Part shown: positions 52,700 to 61,703 of the stretch, one piece after another
Position numbering within the stretch: position 1 is the stretch's first letter
Layout: each line of letters begins with the position of its first letter
Assembly: GCF_002266855.1 (NCBI RefSeq)
Contig: NZ_NGJN01000002.1
Location: 310,001-374,000, forward strand
Length of the DNA: 64,000 nt
Source: Winogradskyella aurantia
GTDB lineage: Bacteria > Bacteroidota > Bacteroidia > Flavobacteriales > Flavobacteriaceae
Direction: 5' to 3'
Translations under genes and position numbers: made by a program
Notes under the pieces: model-generated
The model's input: the letters and a program-made list of their open reading frames with translations, nothing else
Told to the model about the DNA's origin: nothing
The model's database searches: none

Positions 52700-53692
52700 T
52701 TAAAAATGAGTCTTTCGTTTTATAAAATATAACCAGACAATGGAGTTAACGCTGTAATAATTGGGACGCTTTGGCAATTCCTTTCGAAGTTTTAAAAGCC
52801 GAGACAAATTGATATATAGACTTCCGTGCGCTTTTAGAATAGCTAGAAAATGTTTGGGTTGTAGTTTAATCAAAAAACGAAGCGCAGCAACACCATCAAG
52901 TAGCATTCTAATGAGGGTTCTTCCAAGAACGTGACTATCTGTGTTTTTTATCAAGGTATAGAGGCTATTCCTGAAGTTAAGATAGGTTTTCTTTGGACTT
53001 GTATTGCTCAGTGTTCCACCACCCAAATGATATACGGTCGATGTGCCTACATATTTGACTGTTAAATTTTGATTGTATGCTCTCCAACACAAATCAATTT
53101 CTTCCATATGCGCAAAATAAGTCTCATCAAATCCTCCCAATGACTTAAAAGTCTCATTCTTTATAAAGAAACAAGCGCCTGAGGCCCAGAGAATGTTCTT
53201 CTGATCGTCATACTGCCCCTTATCCTTCTCTATAGTATTGAAAATGCGCCCTCTACAGTATGGATACCCATATTTATCAATAAACCCTCCAGCAGCACCA
53301 GCATACTCGAAGGAGGTTTTGTCCTTATAATCTAATAATTTTGGTTGTATAATAACAGTGGTACTATCGCCACTAAATACCTCAATCACTGGTGTTAGCC
53401 AGTTATCAGTAACTTCTACGTCATTATTCAATAAACAGAGGATGGGTTCGGTAATAGCTTGCAAACCGTCGTTGTAGCCCTTTGCGTAACCGCCATTGAT
53501 TTGAAGTTCAATAAGCTTTATGTGAGGGTAATGAGTCTTTAAAAATGGTATGGAATTATCGGTGGACGCATTATCAATAACATAGATTGTCGCATCACTT
53601 GAACATTTAATGACAGACGGCATAAATTGTTCTAATAACGCCACACCGTTCCAGTTTAAAATAACAACCGCTACATCTTTGGTTTTGTACAT
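52700..53692 (-). CDS. Glycosyltransferase family 2 protein
   Basis: 330 residues. GT2 (GT-A fold) features: VVILNWNGVALLEQF, VIDNASTDNSIPFL, the DxD-like LCLLNNDVEV and AHMEEIDLCWRAY, the ED motif region. A rhamnosyltransferase-like protein; the sugar and acceptor are unknown. No sugar-nucleotide genes are adjacent. It starts 9 bp after the stop of the HsdR_N-domain gene on the same strand. Confidence 0.9.
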   Translation of the reverse strand: MYKTKDVAVVILNWNGVALLEQFMPSVIKCSSDATIYVIDNASTDNSIPFLKTHYPHIKLIELQINGGYAKGYNDGLQAITEPILCLLNNDVEVTDNWLTPVIEVFSGDSTTVIIQPKLLDYKDKTSFEYAGAAGGFIDKYGYPYCRGRIFNTIEKDKGQYDDQKNILWASGACFFIKNETFKSLGGFDETYFAHMEEIDLCWRAYNQNLTVKYVGTSTVYHLGGGTLSNTSPKKTYLNFRNSLYTLIKNTDSHVLGRTLIRMLLDGVAALRFLIKLQPKHFLAILKAHGSLYINLSRLLKLRKELPKRPNYYSVNSIVWLYFIKRKTHF

Positions 53693-53701
53693 GTTTTAAT
53701 T

Positions 53702-54142
53702 TTAGAGGCTTGGAATATCCTCTAGGAATTTATATTGTTTTGCACTGTAGTCCATTTGGCAATAATAATGATTTATTCCATTGGTCACCATTAAATAAGT
53801 AGAATCCAACACTAAATTATACCGAGCTATTTGGTCAAAGGTTTTTTGGTCAATTGTAATATCCGGAGCTTTGCACTCTACAATGAGATGGATGCTACCA
53901 TCATTATTGTAAACAATAATATCGTAACGTTTCTTTAAGCCGTTAATGATGAGTTCCTTTTCAAGGTTAATTAAAGATTTAGGAACGGTCTTCTCATTCA
54001 TGAGATAATGCACGCAGTGTTGACGAACCCATTCTTCAGGTTGAAGAACCACAAATTTTTTTCGGATGACATCAAATATAGAAACTTTATTTTCTGTACT
54101 TTTGAAACGGTAGTTGAACTTTGGAAAATTAAGGGTTTGCAC
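53702..54142 (-). CDS. Stand-alone HsdR N-terminal domain protein (PD-(D/E)XK)
   Basis: 146 residues. It contains a nuclease-type core: Asp74 in KRYDIIVYN, then Glu89 and Lys91 in LIVECKAPDI, and IDQKTFDQIARYN, as in the N-terminal domain of type I restriction HsdR. There is no helicase domain and no HsdM or HsdS nearby. Small proteins of this type are a common fixed gene in Bacteroidota and lie beside holA. Function unknown; DNA repair or processing is possible. Confidence 0.85.
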   Translation of the reverse strand: MQTLNFPKFNYRFKSTENKVSIFDVIRKKFVVLQPEEWVRQHCVHYLMNEKTVPKSLINLEKELIINGLKKRYDIIVYNNDGSIHLIVECKAPDITIDQKTFDQIARYNLVLDSTYLMVTNGINHYYCQMDYSAKQYKFLEDIPSL

Positions 54143-54164
54143 AAGCGATAAAACTGATTCAGAC

Positions 54165-54172
54165 CAAATTTA
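54165..54172 (-). promoter_or_regulatory. -7 promoter element for HsdR_N-domain gene
   Basis: Minus strand TAAATTTG, an exact TAnnTTTG, 23 bp upstream of the start at 54142, in the divergent region shared with holA. Confidence 0.5.
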
Positions 54173-54279
54173 AGGTACAATACCACAAATCACAATTTTC
54201 AAATCCCAAATTCCAGAAAATAGCATTTTCCTATGCCGTTAAACTTAAGACTTGGGATAAATGTATTAGTTTTTCTAGG

Positions 54280-55284
54280 TTGGACGAAGTCAAGCAATTA
54301 GCACTATCAATAAAGAACGGAGATATCAAACCCATTTATTTTTTAATGGGGGAAGAGCCGTATTATATCGATAAAATTTCAGATTATATTGAAGAAACTG
54401 TTTTGGATGAGGCCGAAAAGGGTTTTAACCAAATGGTAATCTACGGACGCGATGTAAGTGTTGATGATATAATTAGTAATGCTAAGCGTTATCCAATGAT
54501 GGCAGAGCGACAGGTGGTAATCGTAAAGGAGGCCCAAGACTTGAGTAGAACTATTGAAAAGTTGGCTAATTATGCAGCAAATCCTCAGCCAACTACCGTT
54601 TTAGTGATAAATTATAAATACAAGAAAATAGATAAGCGTAAGGCGTTGTATAAAGCCATTCAAAAATCTGGAGTTGTATTTGAAGGCAAGAAGCTATATG
54701 AAAACCAAGTAGCTGATTGGATTAGGCGAACGCTATCTGCTGCTAATTATAACATTTCGCCAAAAGCAGCACAGATGTTGGTTGAGTTTTTAGGGACAGA
54801 TTTAAGTAAGATTGCGAACGAGCTCAATAAATTAAAAATAGTACTACCAGAAGGCACTCAAATTACACCAGAGCATATTGAAGAGAATATTGGAATCAGT
54901 AAGGATTTCAATAATTTTGAGTTGCGCAAGGCCATAGGAGATCGAAATGTGGTTAAGGCGCAACAAATCGCTAAGTATTTTGCAGAAAACCCTAAGGACA
55001 ATCCAATGGTGGTGACCATAGCCTTATTGTTTAATTTCTTTTCACAATTATTGCACTTACATGGCATGAAGGATAAGTCTCCTAGAAACGTGGCTTCAGC
55101 CTTAAGAATTAATCCCTATTTTGTAAATGAGTATCTCAGTGCTGCACGTAATTACCCTATGAAAAAAGTAAGTACAATTATTTCCATGCTACGAGAATGC
55201 GACGTTAAGGGGAAAGGTGTAGGGGCTAATGCAATACCTCAAGGTGACTTGCTTAAAGAGTTGTTGGTCAAGATTTTAAATTGA
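54280..55284 (+). CDS. holA: DNA polymerase III subunit delta
   Basis: 334 residues starting at TTG (MDEVKQLALSIKNGDIKPIY); the only nearby ATG (54261) is out of frame. HolA features: IYFLMGEEPYYIDKISDYIE, LVINYKYKKIDKRKALYKAI, LGTDLSKIANELNKL and the C-terminal YPMKKVSTIISMLRECDVKG. It opens the beta clamp in the clamp-loader complex. The divergent HsdR_N gene starts 137 bp away. Confidence 0.93.
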   Translation: MDEVKQLALSIKNGDIKPIYFLMGEEPYYIDKISDYIEETVLDEAEKGFNQMVIYGRDVSVDDIISNAKRYPMMAERQVVIVKEAQDLSRTIEKLANYAANPQPTTVLVINYKYKKIDKRKALYKAIQKSGVVFEGKKLYENQVADWIRRTLSAANYNISPKAAQMLVEFLGTDLSKIANELNKLKIVLPEGTQITPEHIEENIGISKDFNNFELRKAIGDRNVVKAQQIAKYFAENPKDNPMVVTIALLFNFFSQLLHLHGMKDKSPRNVASALRINPYFVNEYLSAARNYPMKKVSTIISMLRECDVKGKGVGANAIPQGDLLKELLVKILN

Positions 55285-55286
55285 AC

Positions 55287-56384
55287 TTAGTGTTCAACAA
55301 TTAACCGTTTTATTTGGGTTTTATTTAAATCCTCGTTTTTTATTTTAACGAGATAAACACCAGCAGCTAAATCGGAAATATCTATGGTAGTTTCCTCTGA
55401 AATTTTGACACATTGTCCCGTAACCGAATAAATCTTGGTTATACAATTGCTTTTATTCAACGTTATAGTTGTTTTAGCTGGGTTAGGGTAAAAACTTAAG
55501 ATAGTATTAGCCTCGAAAGGTGAGTCCTTAGTTAAAGTAGATAAATTAACACGATATAGGCCTTGAGGAAAAGAGTCAGCTTCTTCAGCAGAAACTAGGT
55601 ACTCCACACCATTAAGTGGTGTAATACCTTCTGTTTGAAATGAATAACCAGAGGGTGGATTTATCGATGTTTTAGTAAAGGTTGCATTAGAGAAAAGATC
55701 AGAACCCAAATCATTCAGTTGAATTAAAAAAGGACCATTCAAATCATAGCCGCAGAGGACTACAGAATTAAGGTTCGTGTCCAGAGTAGCGCCTGTCACC
55801 AGGCCATCACTTGGGATGACGTCAATTTGGGAAATAGTATATGTACCTGGCGTTTTCGGTATTTCGTAAATATTACTATTTAGGTCAGCCCAATTTTTTG
55901 TAAAGATATACAGCTTGTTGTTGAAATGGATAAGCGCTTCGGCATCAAAATTAGTACTGAATTCTTGCACGGAAAAATCCGTCTGCTCTAAATAATTGAA
56001 ATTGATTATTTCGGCGCTAACTGAGGTGCTATTAAAATAGTCTGCGATTGGGATGCGCAATATACGGAGATTGGTCCTAGTGGCATCATAGTTTCCAAAA
56101 TCACCTATGTAAATATAGTTTTCATCATAAGTTATATCTTCCCAATCCGTATTAGTTACATTTGAAACCGTAACAGTTCTTGTGACATTACCTGTGGTCA
56201 AATCAATACCATAAAGTTCGTTGGCATTGCTGGAATCATTGTGGGTAATAAGTGTATTATTAATATATATGAGGCCAGAAGTTTCACTTACCATATTATC
56301 TAGTGTTGTTTCTAGCGTGTATTGCTGAGCTTCTACACTAAAGGAAGCACTTAGGGTCAGCAAAAGAACTAGAGTAAACCTCAT
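55287..56384 (-). CDS. T9SS-secreted propeller-like protein
   Basis: 365 residues. Signal peptide ending at VEAQ (residue 19), then a region of repeated strands with ITYDENYIYIGDFGNYDATR, EALIHFNNKLYIFTKNW and GLVTGATLDTNLNSVVLCGY, suggesting a beta-propeller. The last 75 residues are a type A type IX secretion sorting domain: SFYPNPAKTTITL, KIYSVTGQCVK, IDISDLAAGVYLVKI. The protein should be exported to the cell surface or medium. Target is unknown. Stop is 3 bp from the convergent holA stop. Confidence 0.88.
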   Translation of the reverse strand: MRFTLVLLLTLSASFSVEAQQYTLETTLDNMVSETSGLIYINNTLITHNDSSNANELYGIDLTTGNVTRTVTVSNVTNTDWEDITYDENYIYIGDFGNYDATRTNLRILRIPIADYFNSTSVSAEIINFNYLEQTDFSVQEFSTNFDAEALIHFNNKLYIFTKNWADLNSNIYEIPKTPGTYTISQIDVIPSDGLVTGATLDTNLNSVVLCGYDLNGPFLIQLNDLGSDLFSNATFTKTSINPPSGYSFQTEGITPLNGVEYLVSAEEADSFPQGLYRVNLSTLTKDSPFEANTILSFYPNPAKTTITLNKSNCITKIYSVTGQCVKISEETTIDISDLAAGVYLVKIKNEDLNKTQIKRLIVEH

Positions 56385-56517
56385 TCTATGAAAATTAGGT
56401 CTTAAATGTAGATATTCCTTTAATGGAGAACTAAAAAACCATTTAAAAGTGAATTTAATTAGGTTAAAAGGTCACTTAAGACTACTTCCAATGCAATAAT
56501 ATTGAAGTTTGGGAAAT

Positions 56518-58725
56518 CTAATTCTTTGGTTTCTCAGCAGTTGGGTCGTCTGCCATCACAGTGAGCATGTCAAAATTAATCTTAAATCTATTTTGGGAAC
56601 CGGTATTATCAGGTTCTTCGGTTTTAGAAGCAACAGCTTTAATATTGGTGTCTGGTTTTGTATTTTTTAAATAGGCATTGATATTTCTGAGCAAAGCAGA
56701 ATTATAATTTTTGGAAAGTTCATTTAAAGTTATGTCATCTATGTGCATTACGGCAGCATCTCTTATATTCATACTATCCACTTGTGTTAGGTTTTTAATA
56801 TACTTTTCAAAACCCTTTTCATCCTCTAGATAGTTTTTGCCACTCTCCGTTTCATATTGTTGCCCTAAGGTTGAAATGGCTAAAGCTTCCTTCTGTAGAT
56901 CCGGGTCTACAAAATGCTCTAGTGTAACTTTTAAGCCTTCCTTTTCTGTTTCCATTTCTAAAAGCTTGTCTAACTTTTCATAATGCGTTTCAGTAGGTAT
57001 AGTATCTGTATACTCAAATACCAATTCTTTGTAATCCTTAGGATTAACACCGACCAAACCTGCCAATGAACTTATAGGGTCAGAAGCGGCACCGGTAATT
57101 TTGTTTTTAAGGGTTGTCCAAACTAATTTTCCTATATTGACTTCGGGGTCATTCATATTTCCTCTAACAGGCACATTTAGATTAACGTCTCCGTTTTTAT
57201 CCTTAAGAAGAAAAAGGGCAAATTTTAACGGTAAGGAAAAAAGACCACCCTTTGTATTTTCAACAGAAACATTTTTTACTAAGAGTTGATTTTCACTAAG
57301 GATCTCCCCATTGGTAATGTTAGATTTAGAATAATAGTAAAAGTCGCCAACGAGTATACTATGTCCAACATAGTAATTGGCATAGATGTTAATATCGGAA
57401 AGTAAAAAATTCTCAATAACCATGTCTAATTTTAGATTGTCGTATGCATTCGGGTTTATACCTAATTTAGATTTTAAGGTGCCTCGATTATTCAAAAGCA
57501 TGTCAGCATAGATATCAATCCACTCTGATTTGCTGGAGATACTATCCGAGTCGATACTGATATTATTAAGATGATAGTCAAACCTATTACCAGTCAAGTT
57601 ATCACTATAATCCATCAGTCCGGCATTCACTTTTAAATTATCAATAGCGTAAAATAGTTCTGGTTCAGACAAACCATCTACTTCCACTTCAACTTGCGCC
57701 TCAGTCTCTGATTCAGAATAGTCATCAAGTTTAAAAATCTGAAAAAAGTTGTTGGTTATAGAATCCATTTCAAAGTAAATATAGGGCTGAGTCAATTCGA
57801 TTGCACCGAACTCATAAGAACTATTTGAATAGTCCATTTTTTTTAGTTCAGCATTCACACTGTTTGCTTTTAAAAAGGCCTTATTGTTTCTATCCTTCAT
57901 TGAGAAATCAGTGACCTCTGTTGTCCCAAAAACTATAGCTTTTGTTGGATTGTTTGTGTTTCCGATTATTTCGACCTGACCATTTAAAACACCGCTGAAT
58001 TCGTTAATGTCGGCATACTGTTTCACATAGGCATCGAACGCATTGAGATAGAGTTGGTTAATTTCTATTTTAGCATCGAATTCACCATCAACGGGATTAA
58101 TATTAAGTGTAGACTTAAAATAGCCACCTGGCTTGAAATTAAATTTTAAATCCGCATTGCTCTTTTGGGTTTGGTCCCATAAAATCTCTGGTATAAAGAA
58201 TGAAAAGTCTTCTATTTCCGTGGCCTTATTTACATTTTTATTGTCAAAATAAAAACTGGCATCTTTTAGTTCTAAATTGGAAAGGTCGTATTTAAAAGTC
58301 TCTTCTTTTTCTTCAGATACGACTTCTGAACTGTCAACAGCAGTATGAAAAGCGATTAAATCATCAAAATTAAAAGTAGAGTCCTTTAAAACTGTATTGA
58401 CGATTAATCCTTTAACATAAAATTGCTCAAGATTTTTTTCATTGAAAATAAAGCGCAGGGGTTCAAGGTTTACAATTGCCGTGTCGAACGAAACAAATAT
58501 GTCTTTTTCATTTTTTTCAAACATCTTGAAATCATAAATCCTAGCGGTGCTCGAAAAATAATTGTATTTCAATGAGCCAAGATTAATCTGTCTTCCTATG
58601 AGCTCTTTACTATTGTTGATTATATAGTTTTTAACAATAAGGGGGCTAACAATCATAACAATAATTATAATCGCAAGACTAATAGACAATAGTTTTAGCC
58701 TTTTTTTGGACTTAAACATTTTCAT
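56518..58725 (-). CDS. DUF748/AsmA-like envelope protein
   Basis: 735 residues with one N-terminal membrane helix (about 13-32: LLSISLAIIIIVMIVSPLIV) and a long beta-rich periplasmic part. LRFIFNEKNLEQFYVKGLIV, GVLNGQVEIIGNTN and the conserved NVPVRGNMNDPEVNIGKLVW of DUF748 proteins are present. The C-terminal 100 residues are helical and acidic. Relatives belong to the AsmA/TAM superfamily and are implicated in lipid transport to the outer membrane; that role is inferred here. Confidence 0.82.
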   Translation of the reverse strand: MKMFKSKKRLKLLSISLAIIIIVMIVSPLIVKNYIINNSKELIGRQINLGSLKYNYFSSTARIYDFKMFEKNEKDIFVSFDTAIVNLEPLRFIFNEKNLEQFYVKGLIVNTVLKDSTFNFDDLIAFHTAVDSSEVVSEEKEETFKYDLSNLELKDASFYFDNKNVNKATEIEDFSFFIPEILWDQTQKSNADLKFNFKPGGYFKSTLNINPVDGEFDAKIEINQLYLNAFDAYVKQYADINEFSGVLNGQVEIIGNTNNPTKAIVFGTTEVTDFSMKDRNNKAFLKANSVNAELKKMDYSNSSYEFGAIELTQPYIYFEMDSITNNFFQIFKLDDYSESETEAQVEVEVDGLSEPELFYAIDNLKVNAGLMDYSDNLTGNRFDYHLNNISIDSDSISSKSEWIDIYADMLLNNRGTLKSKLGINPNAYDNLKLDMVIENFLLSDINIYANYYVGHSILVGDFYYYSKSNITNGEILSENQLLVKNVSVENTKGGLFSLPLKFALFLLKDKNGDVNLNVPVRGNMNDPEVNIGKLVWTTLKNKITGAASDPISSLAGLVGVNPKDYKELVFEYTDTIPTETHYEKLDKLLEMETEKEGLKVTLEHFVDPDLQKEALAISTLGQQYETESGKNYLEDEKGFEKYIKNLTQVDSMNIRDAAVMHIDDITLNELSKNYNSALLRNINAYLKNTKPDTNIKAVASKTEEPDNTGSQNRFKINFDMLTVMADDPTAEKPKN

Positions 58726-58859
58726 TGGTTTGATTTAAATAAGAGCCAAGTTGAGAACAGATTTAGTTGTGAAAATGAATATCAACTATCAAATGCTTGA
58801 GTAAAGTTAATAATTTTCGCGATTTGCAAGTGTGCTGTAATATTAAATTATAATCATAA

Positions 58860-58891
58860 AAAAAGCACTTACAAATGAGTAAGTGCTTTTT
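58860..58891 (-). terminator. Intrinsic terminator after yceI-like gene
   Basis: AAAAAGCACTTAC pairs with GTAAGTGCTTTTT around AAATGA, lying downstream of the YceI stop and upstream of the DUF748 gene on the minus strand. Confidence 0.85.
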
Positions 58892-58913
58892 AAATCTACT
58901 GTTTTTTGATTTC

Positions 58914-59567
58914 TTAAATCATATCTGCTACTAAAGTGACCTTTAGTTCGATATCATCATTTATAAATTTATCCCCAAGATTATCAAAAAATGATTTAGA
59001 ACCATATTTAACGTTCCACTTAGAGCGATCAATAGAAAAGGTTTCACTTGTTAAGGTCATAGTATTTCCATCAATACTAGTGGTAACTGGGAAACTAATG
59101 TTATTGGTTGCGTCTTTCATGGTTAAATTGCCGGAAAGCATGGTTTGTCCATTTTCTGTGCTCATACCAGTAACTTCGAACATCGCATTAGGATATGCTT
59201 CTACATCAAAAAAGTCAGCACTTTTTAAATGTCCAGTAAGATCAGCATTTTTTTCATTATCCATTGGGATGTCAAGAACCACTATACTCTTCATGTCAAT
59301 AGCAAAATTGCCGCTCTCAATAGCGCCATCGGCAACTCTAACCTCGCCCTTAGCTATGTTTATGGTCCCATTGTGTGACCCAGTAGGTTTAAATCCTTTC
59401 CATGCGATGGACGACTTGTCCGTGTTTGCGCGATAGGATACCGCAGTTTCCTCAGCAACAGCAGCTTCTTTAGCCTCTTCAGTAACGGCTTCTTTAGCTG
59501 TGTCCTTACAATTTGTCAATACTACTAGTGCAGAAAATGCAAAAATTCTTAAAAATGATGTTTTCAT
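58914..59567 (-). CDS. YceI-family lipoprotein
   Basis: About 217 residues. Start set at 59567 (MKTSFLRIFAF) because it gives a lipoprotein signal with VLTNC; an upstream ATG at 59594 would add nine residues. An alanine/glutamate-rich linker precedes the YceI lipocalin-like domain: IAWKGFKPTGSHNGTINIAK, GHLKSADFFDVEAYPNAMFE and FSIDRSKWNVKYGSKSFF. YceI proteins bind polyisoprenoids or amphiphilic molecules in the envelope. Divergent from grpE. Confidence 0.9.
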   Translation of the reverse strand: MKTSFLRIFAFSALVVLTNCKDTAKEAVTEEAKEAAVAEETAVSYRANTDKSSIAWKGFKPTGSHNGTINIAKGEVRVADGAIESGNFAIDMKSIVVLDIPMDNEKNADLTGHLKSADFFDVEAYPNAMFEVTGMSTENGQTMLSGNLTMKDATNNISFPVTTSIDGNTMTLTSETFSIDRSKWNVKYGSKSFFDNLGDKFINDDIELKVTLVADMI

Positions 59568-59591
59568 AACGGTTTTTCTTTTGATTCGTGG

Positions 59592-59599
59592 CAAAGTTA
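59592..59599 (-). promoter_or_regulatory. -7 promoter element for yceI-like gene
   Basis: Minus strand TAACTTTG, an exact TAnnTTTG, 25 bp upstream of the start at 59567. Confidence 0.5.
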
Positions 59600-59637
59600 G
59601 GTAATAGAAGGACGTATCACTTATAAAAAAATGTTAA

Positions 59638-59676
59638 TGACATTTTGACATTTTAATAATAATGGCAGTACTTTTG
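59638..59676 (+). promoter_or_regulatory. grpE-dnaJ promoter with TGACA-N3-TGACA element
   Basis: TGACA-TTT-TGACA (59638-59650) has the same 5-3-5 geometry as TGACA-TCG-TGTCA upstream of dnaK. The second half lies in TTTTGACA, where a -33 element would be, and TACTTTTG (59669-59676) is an exact TAnnTTTG -7 element 37 bp before the grpE start. A regulator bound here could block or recruit polymerase. Confidence 0.55.
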
Positions 59677-59712
59677 CCAATAGTAACATGACGATTAAAA
59701 AAAGAACTCAAA

Positions 59713-60267
59713 ATGAGTAAAACAGATAAAGAACATAAAGCTGAAGATCCACAAATGGAGGATACCGCAACCGCAACACCAGAAGTCAATGTTGAACAAC
59801 AGAAAGATGAAAAGACCAAGGAAGTTCAATTAGAGGAACAGCTTGCAGAAGAGAAAGACAAGTTCATGCGCTTGTTTGCAGAATTTGAAAATTACAAAAA
59901 GCGTACAATTAAAGAACGGATGGACTTGTTTAAAACGGCGAGCCAAGATGTAATGCAGGCTATGCTTCCCATAATTGATGATTTTGAACGGGCCTTAACT
60001 CATATAGAGGAAGCCAATGAAGCAAAGGAATTGGGAAAGGGTGTGGCGTTAATATATAATAAATTAGTCAATACCCTTGAGCAAAAAGGGTTATCTAAAA
60101 TAGAAGTTGAGCAAGGCGATACCTTTAATGCTGACGACCACGAAGCCGTAACGCAGATTCCTGCACCTTCACCAGAATTAAAAGGAAAAATAATAGATGT
60201 ATTAGAGCGCGGCTATAAACTTGGAGATAAAGTTATTCGTTTTCCAAAGGTGGTTATAGGACAGTAA
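59713..60267 (+). CDS. grpE: Nucleotide exchange factor GrpE
   Basis: 184 residues. An acidic and low-complexity N-terminus, a coiled-coil (about 35-75, ending FMRLFAEFENYKKRTIKER) and the C-terminal beta domain: PIIDDFERALTHI, GVALIYNKL, DTFNADDHEAVTQIP and GYKLGDKVIRFPKVVI. It exchanges ADP from DnaK. dnaJ starts 31 bp later on the same transcript. Confidence 0.96.
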   Translation: MSKTDKEHKAEDPQMEDTATATPEVNVEQQKDEKTKEVQLEEQLAEEKDKFMRLFAEFENYKKRTIKERMDLFKTASQDVMQAMLPIIDDFERALTHIEEANEAKELGKGVALIYNKLVNTLEQKGLSKIEVEQGDTFNADDHEAVTQIPAPSPELKGKIIDVLERGYKLGDKVIRFPKVVIGQ

Positions 60268-60298
60268 AACAAAAGCACCAAATTTTTAGGGCAGAATT

Positions 60299-61414
60299 AT
60301 GAAAGAAGATTATTATGACATTTTAGGCGTAAGTAAAGGTGCGTCAGATTCAGAAATTAAAAAGGCCTATCGTAAGATGGCCTTAAAATATCATCCTGAT
60401 AAAAATCCTGATGACAAGGATGCTGAAGCCAAATTTAAACAAGCTGCAGAAGCTTATGAGGTTTTAAGTAATCCAGATAAACGCGCCCGTTACGATCAGT
60501 TTGGTCATCAGGCGTTTGACGGCGCAGGTGGTTTTGGCGGAGGCAGTATGAATATGGATGACATCTTCAGCCAATTTGGTGATATATTTGGTGGGGCCTT
60601 TGGCGGTGGTGGATTTAGTGGTTTTGGTGGCGGTGGCCGACAACGTGTCGTTAAGGGCAGTAACCTTAGGATACGCGTAAAACTTACCATTGAAGAAATT
60701 GCTAATGGCGTTGAGAAGAAAATCAAGGTAAAACGAAAAGTGCAAGCTCCTGGTACTACCTATAAAACCTGTGGAACTTGTAATGGAAGTGGTCAGGTCA
60801 CGAGAATAACCAACACCATTTTAGGTAGAATGCAAACCTCATCACCATGTCAATCGTGCGGTGGAGCAGGGCAAACCATAGACAAAAAGCCTGCTGACGC
60901 AGATGCAAATGGTCTCAAAGTAGCTGAGGAGACCGTTTCGGTGAAAATACCCGCCGGTGTTGTAGATGGTATGCAATTAAAAGTTACAGGCAAGGGAAAT
61001 GATGCTCCTGGTAATGGTATTGCTGGAGATTTATTAGTAGCCATACAAGAAGAAGAACATACAACTTTAAAACGAGAAGGGGATAACCTTCATTATGATT
61101 TATATGTGAGCCTACCAGACGCCGTTCTCGGAACGTCTAAGGAAATTGACACGGTGACAGGGAAAGTTAGGATAAAAATTGAACCAGGTGTACAGTCCGG
61201 TAAAATTTTAAGGCTTAGAGGAAAAGGTATACCCAGTATTAACGGGTATGGCAAGGGAGATTTATTGGTCCATGTAAATGTTTGGACACCAAAGACCTTA
61301 AGCAAGAAGCAGAAAGACTTTTTTGAAAGCATGCGGGAAGACGAGCATTTTGAGCCAAAACCCGAAAGTTCGGATAAATCTTTTTTCGAAAAGGTTAAAG
61401 ATATGTTCTCTTAA
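60299..61414 (+). CDS. dnaJ: Chaperone DnaJ with a reduced zinc domain
   Basis: 371 residues. J domain with HPD at 32-34, a Gly/Phe-rich region (about 73-115), a zinc domain and two C-terminal beta domains. Standard DnaJ has four CxxCxGxG motifs forming two zinc sites; here only two are present, CGTCNGSG (Cys158, Cys161) and CQSCGGAG (Cys184, Cys187). The positions of motifs 1 and 4 hold VKRKVQAPG and [11 protein letters not shown]. The retained motifs match 2 and 3, which form zinc site II. It works with DnaK and GrpE. Related flavobacteria appear to share this form (from memory). Confidence 0.95.
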   Translation: MKEDYYDILGVSKGASDSEIKKAYRKMALKYHPDKNPDDKDAEAKFKQAAEAYEVLSNPDKRARYDQFGHQAFDGAGGFGGGSMNMDDIFSQFGDIFGGAFGGGGFSGFGGGGRQRVVKGSNLRIRVKLTIEEIANGVEKKIKVKRKVQAPGTTYKTCGTCNGSGQVTRITNTILGRMQTSSPCQSCGGAGQTIDKKPADADANGLKVAEETVSVKIPAGVVDGMQLKVTGKGNDAPGNGIAGDLLVAIQEEEHTTLKREGDNLHYDLYVSLPDAVLGTSKEIDTVTGKVRIKIEPGVQSGKILRLRGKGIPSINGYGKGDLLVHVNVWTPKTLSKKQKDFFESMREDEHFEPKPESSDKSFFEKVKDMFS

Positions 61415-61450
61415 AAAGCCTCGGTTTAAGAAAAAATACTATCTTTGAGG

Positions 61451-61535
61451 TATCGCTAATGCTAATTAGCGGTAATTTTTCTTTTTCATAGCAATTTTTT
61501 CCCATCCTTATTTTTTAATAAGGGTGGGTTTTGTT
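61451..61535 (+). terminator. Two consecutive hairpins after dnaJ
   Basis: TATCGCTAAT/ATTAGCGGTA (61451-61460 and 61465-61474, one G-U pair), followed by T-rich sequence. Then CCCATCCTTAT/ATAAGGGTGGG (61501-61511 and 61518-61528), followed by a long T-run. The second is a strong intrinsic terminator. The remaining 61536-61703 holds nothing I can identify apart from a weak TATCTTTA element near 61666. Confidence 0.8.
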
Positions 61536-61703
61536 TTTTTAAGGGCTTTTAGACCTAACAACGAATTATAAAAAGGCCCTAAAATGTATCTTTTTGCATC
61601 TAAAATTGAGCTTTAAAGGTGCTAGATTATTTCAGTTTTTTTATTAATTACTCTTTAACTTTAATATCTTTACATACTAACCTGAGAAAAAATTTCTAAT
61701 TAA

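Noticed and set aside
53702-54142. A remnant of a type I restriction-modification system
   Set aside because: Only the N-terminal HsdR-like domain is present, the frame is intact, no hsdM or hsdS is near, and such small proteins are a regular gene in this phylum.
61415-61703. A small RNA gene between dnaJ and the ABC transporter
   Set aside because: The two hairpins with T-rich tails are explained as tandem terminators; no separate promoter is evident.
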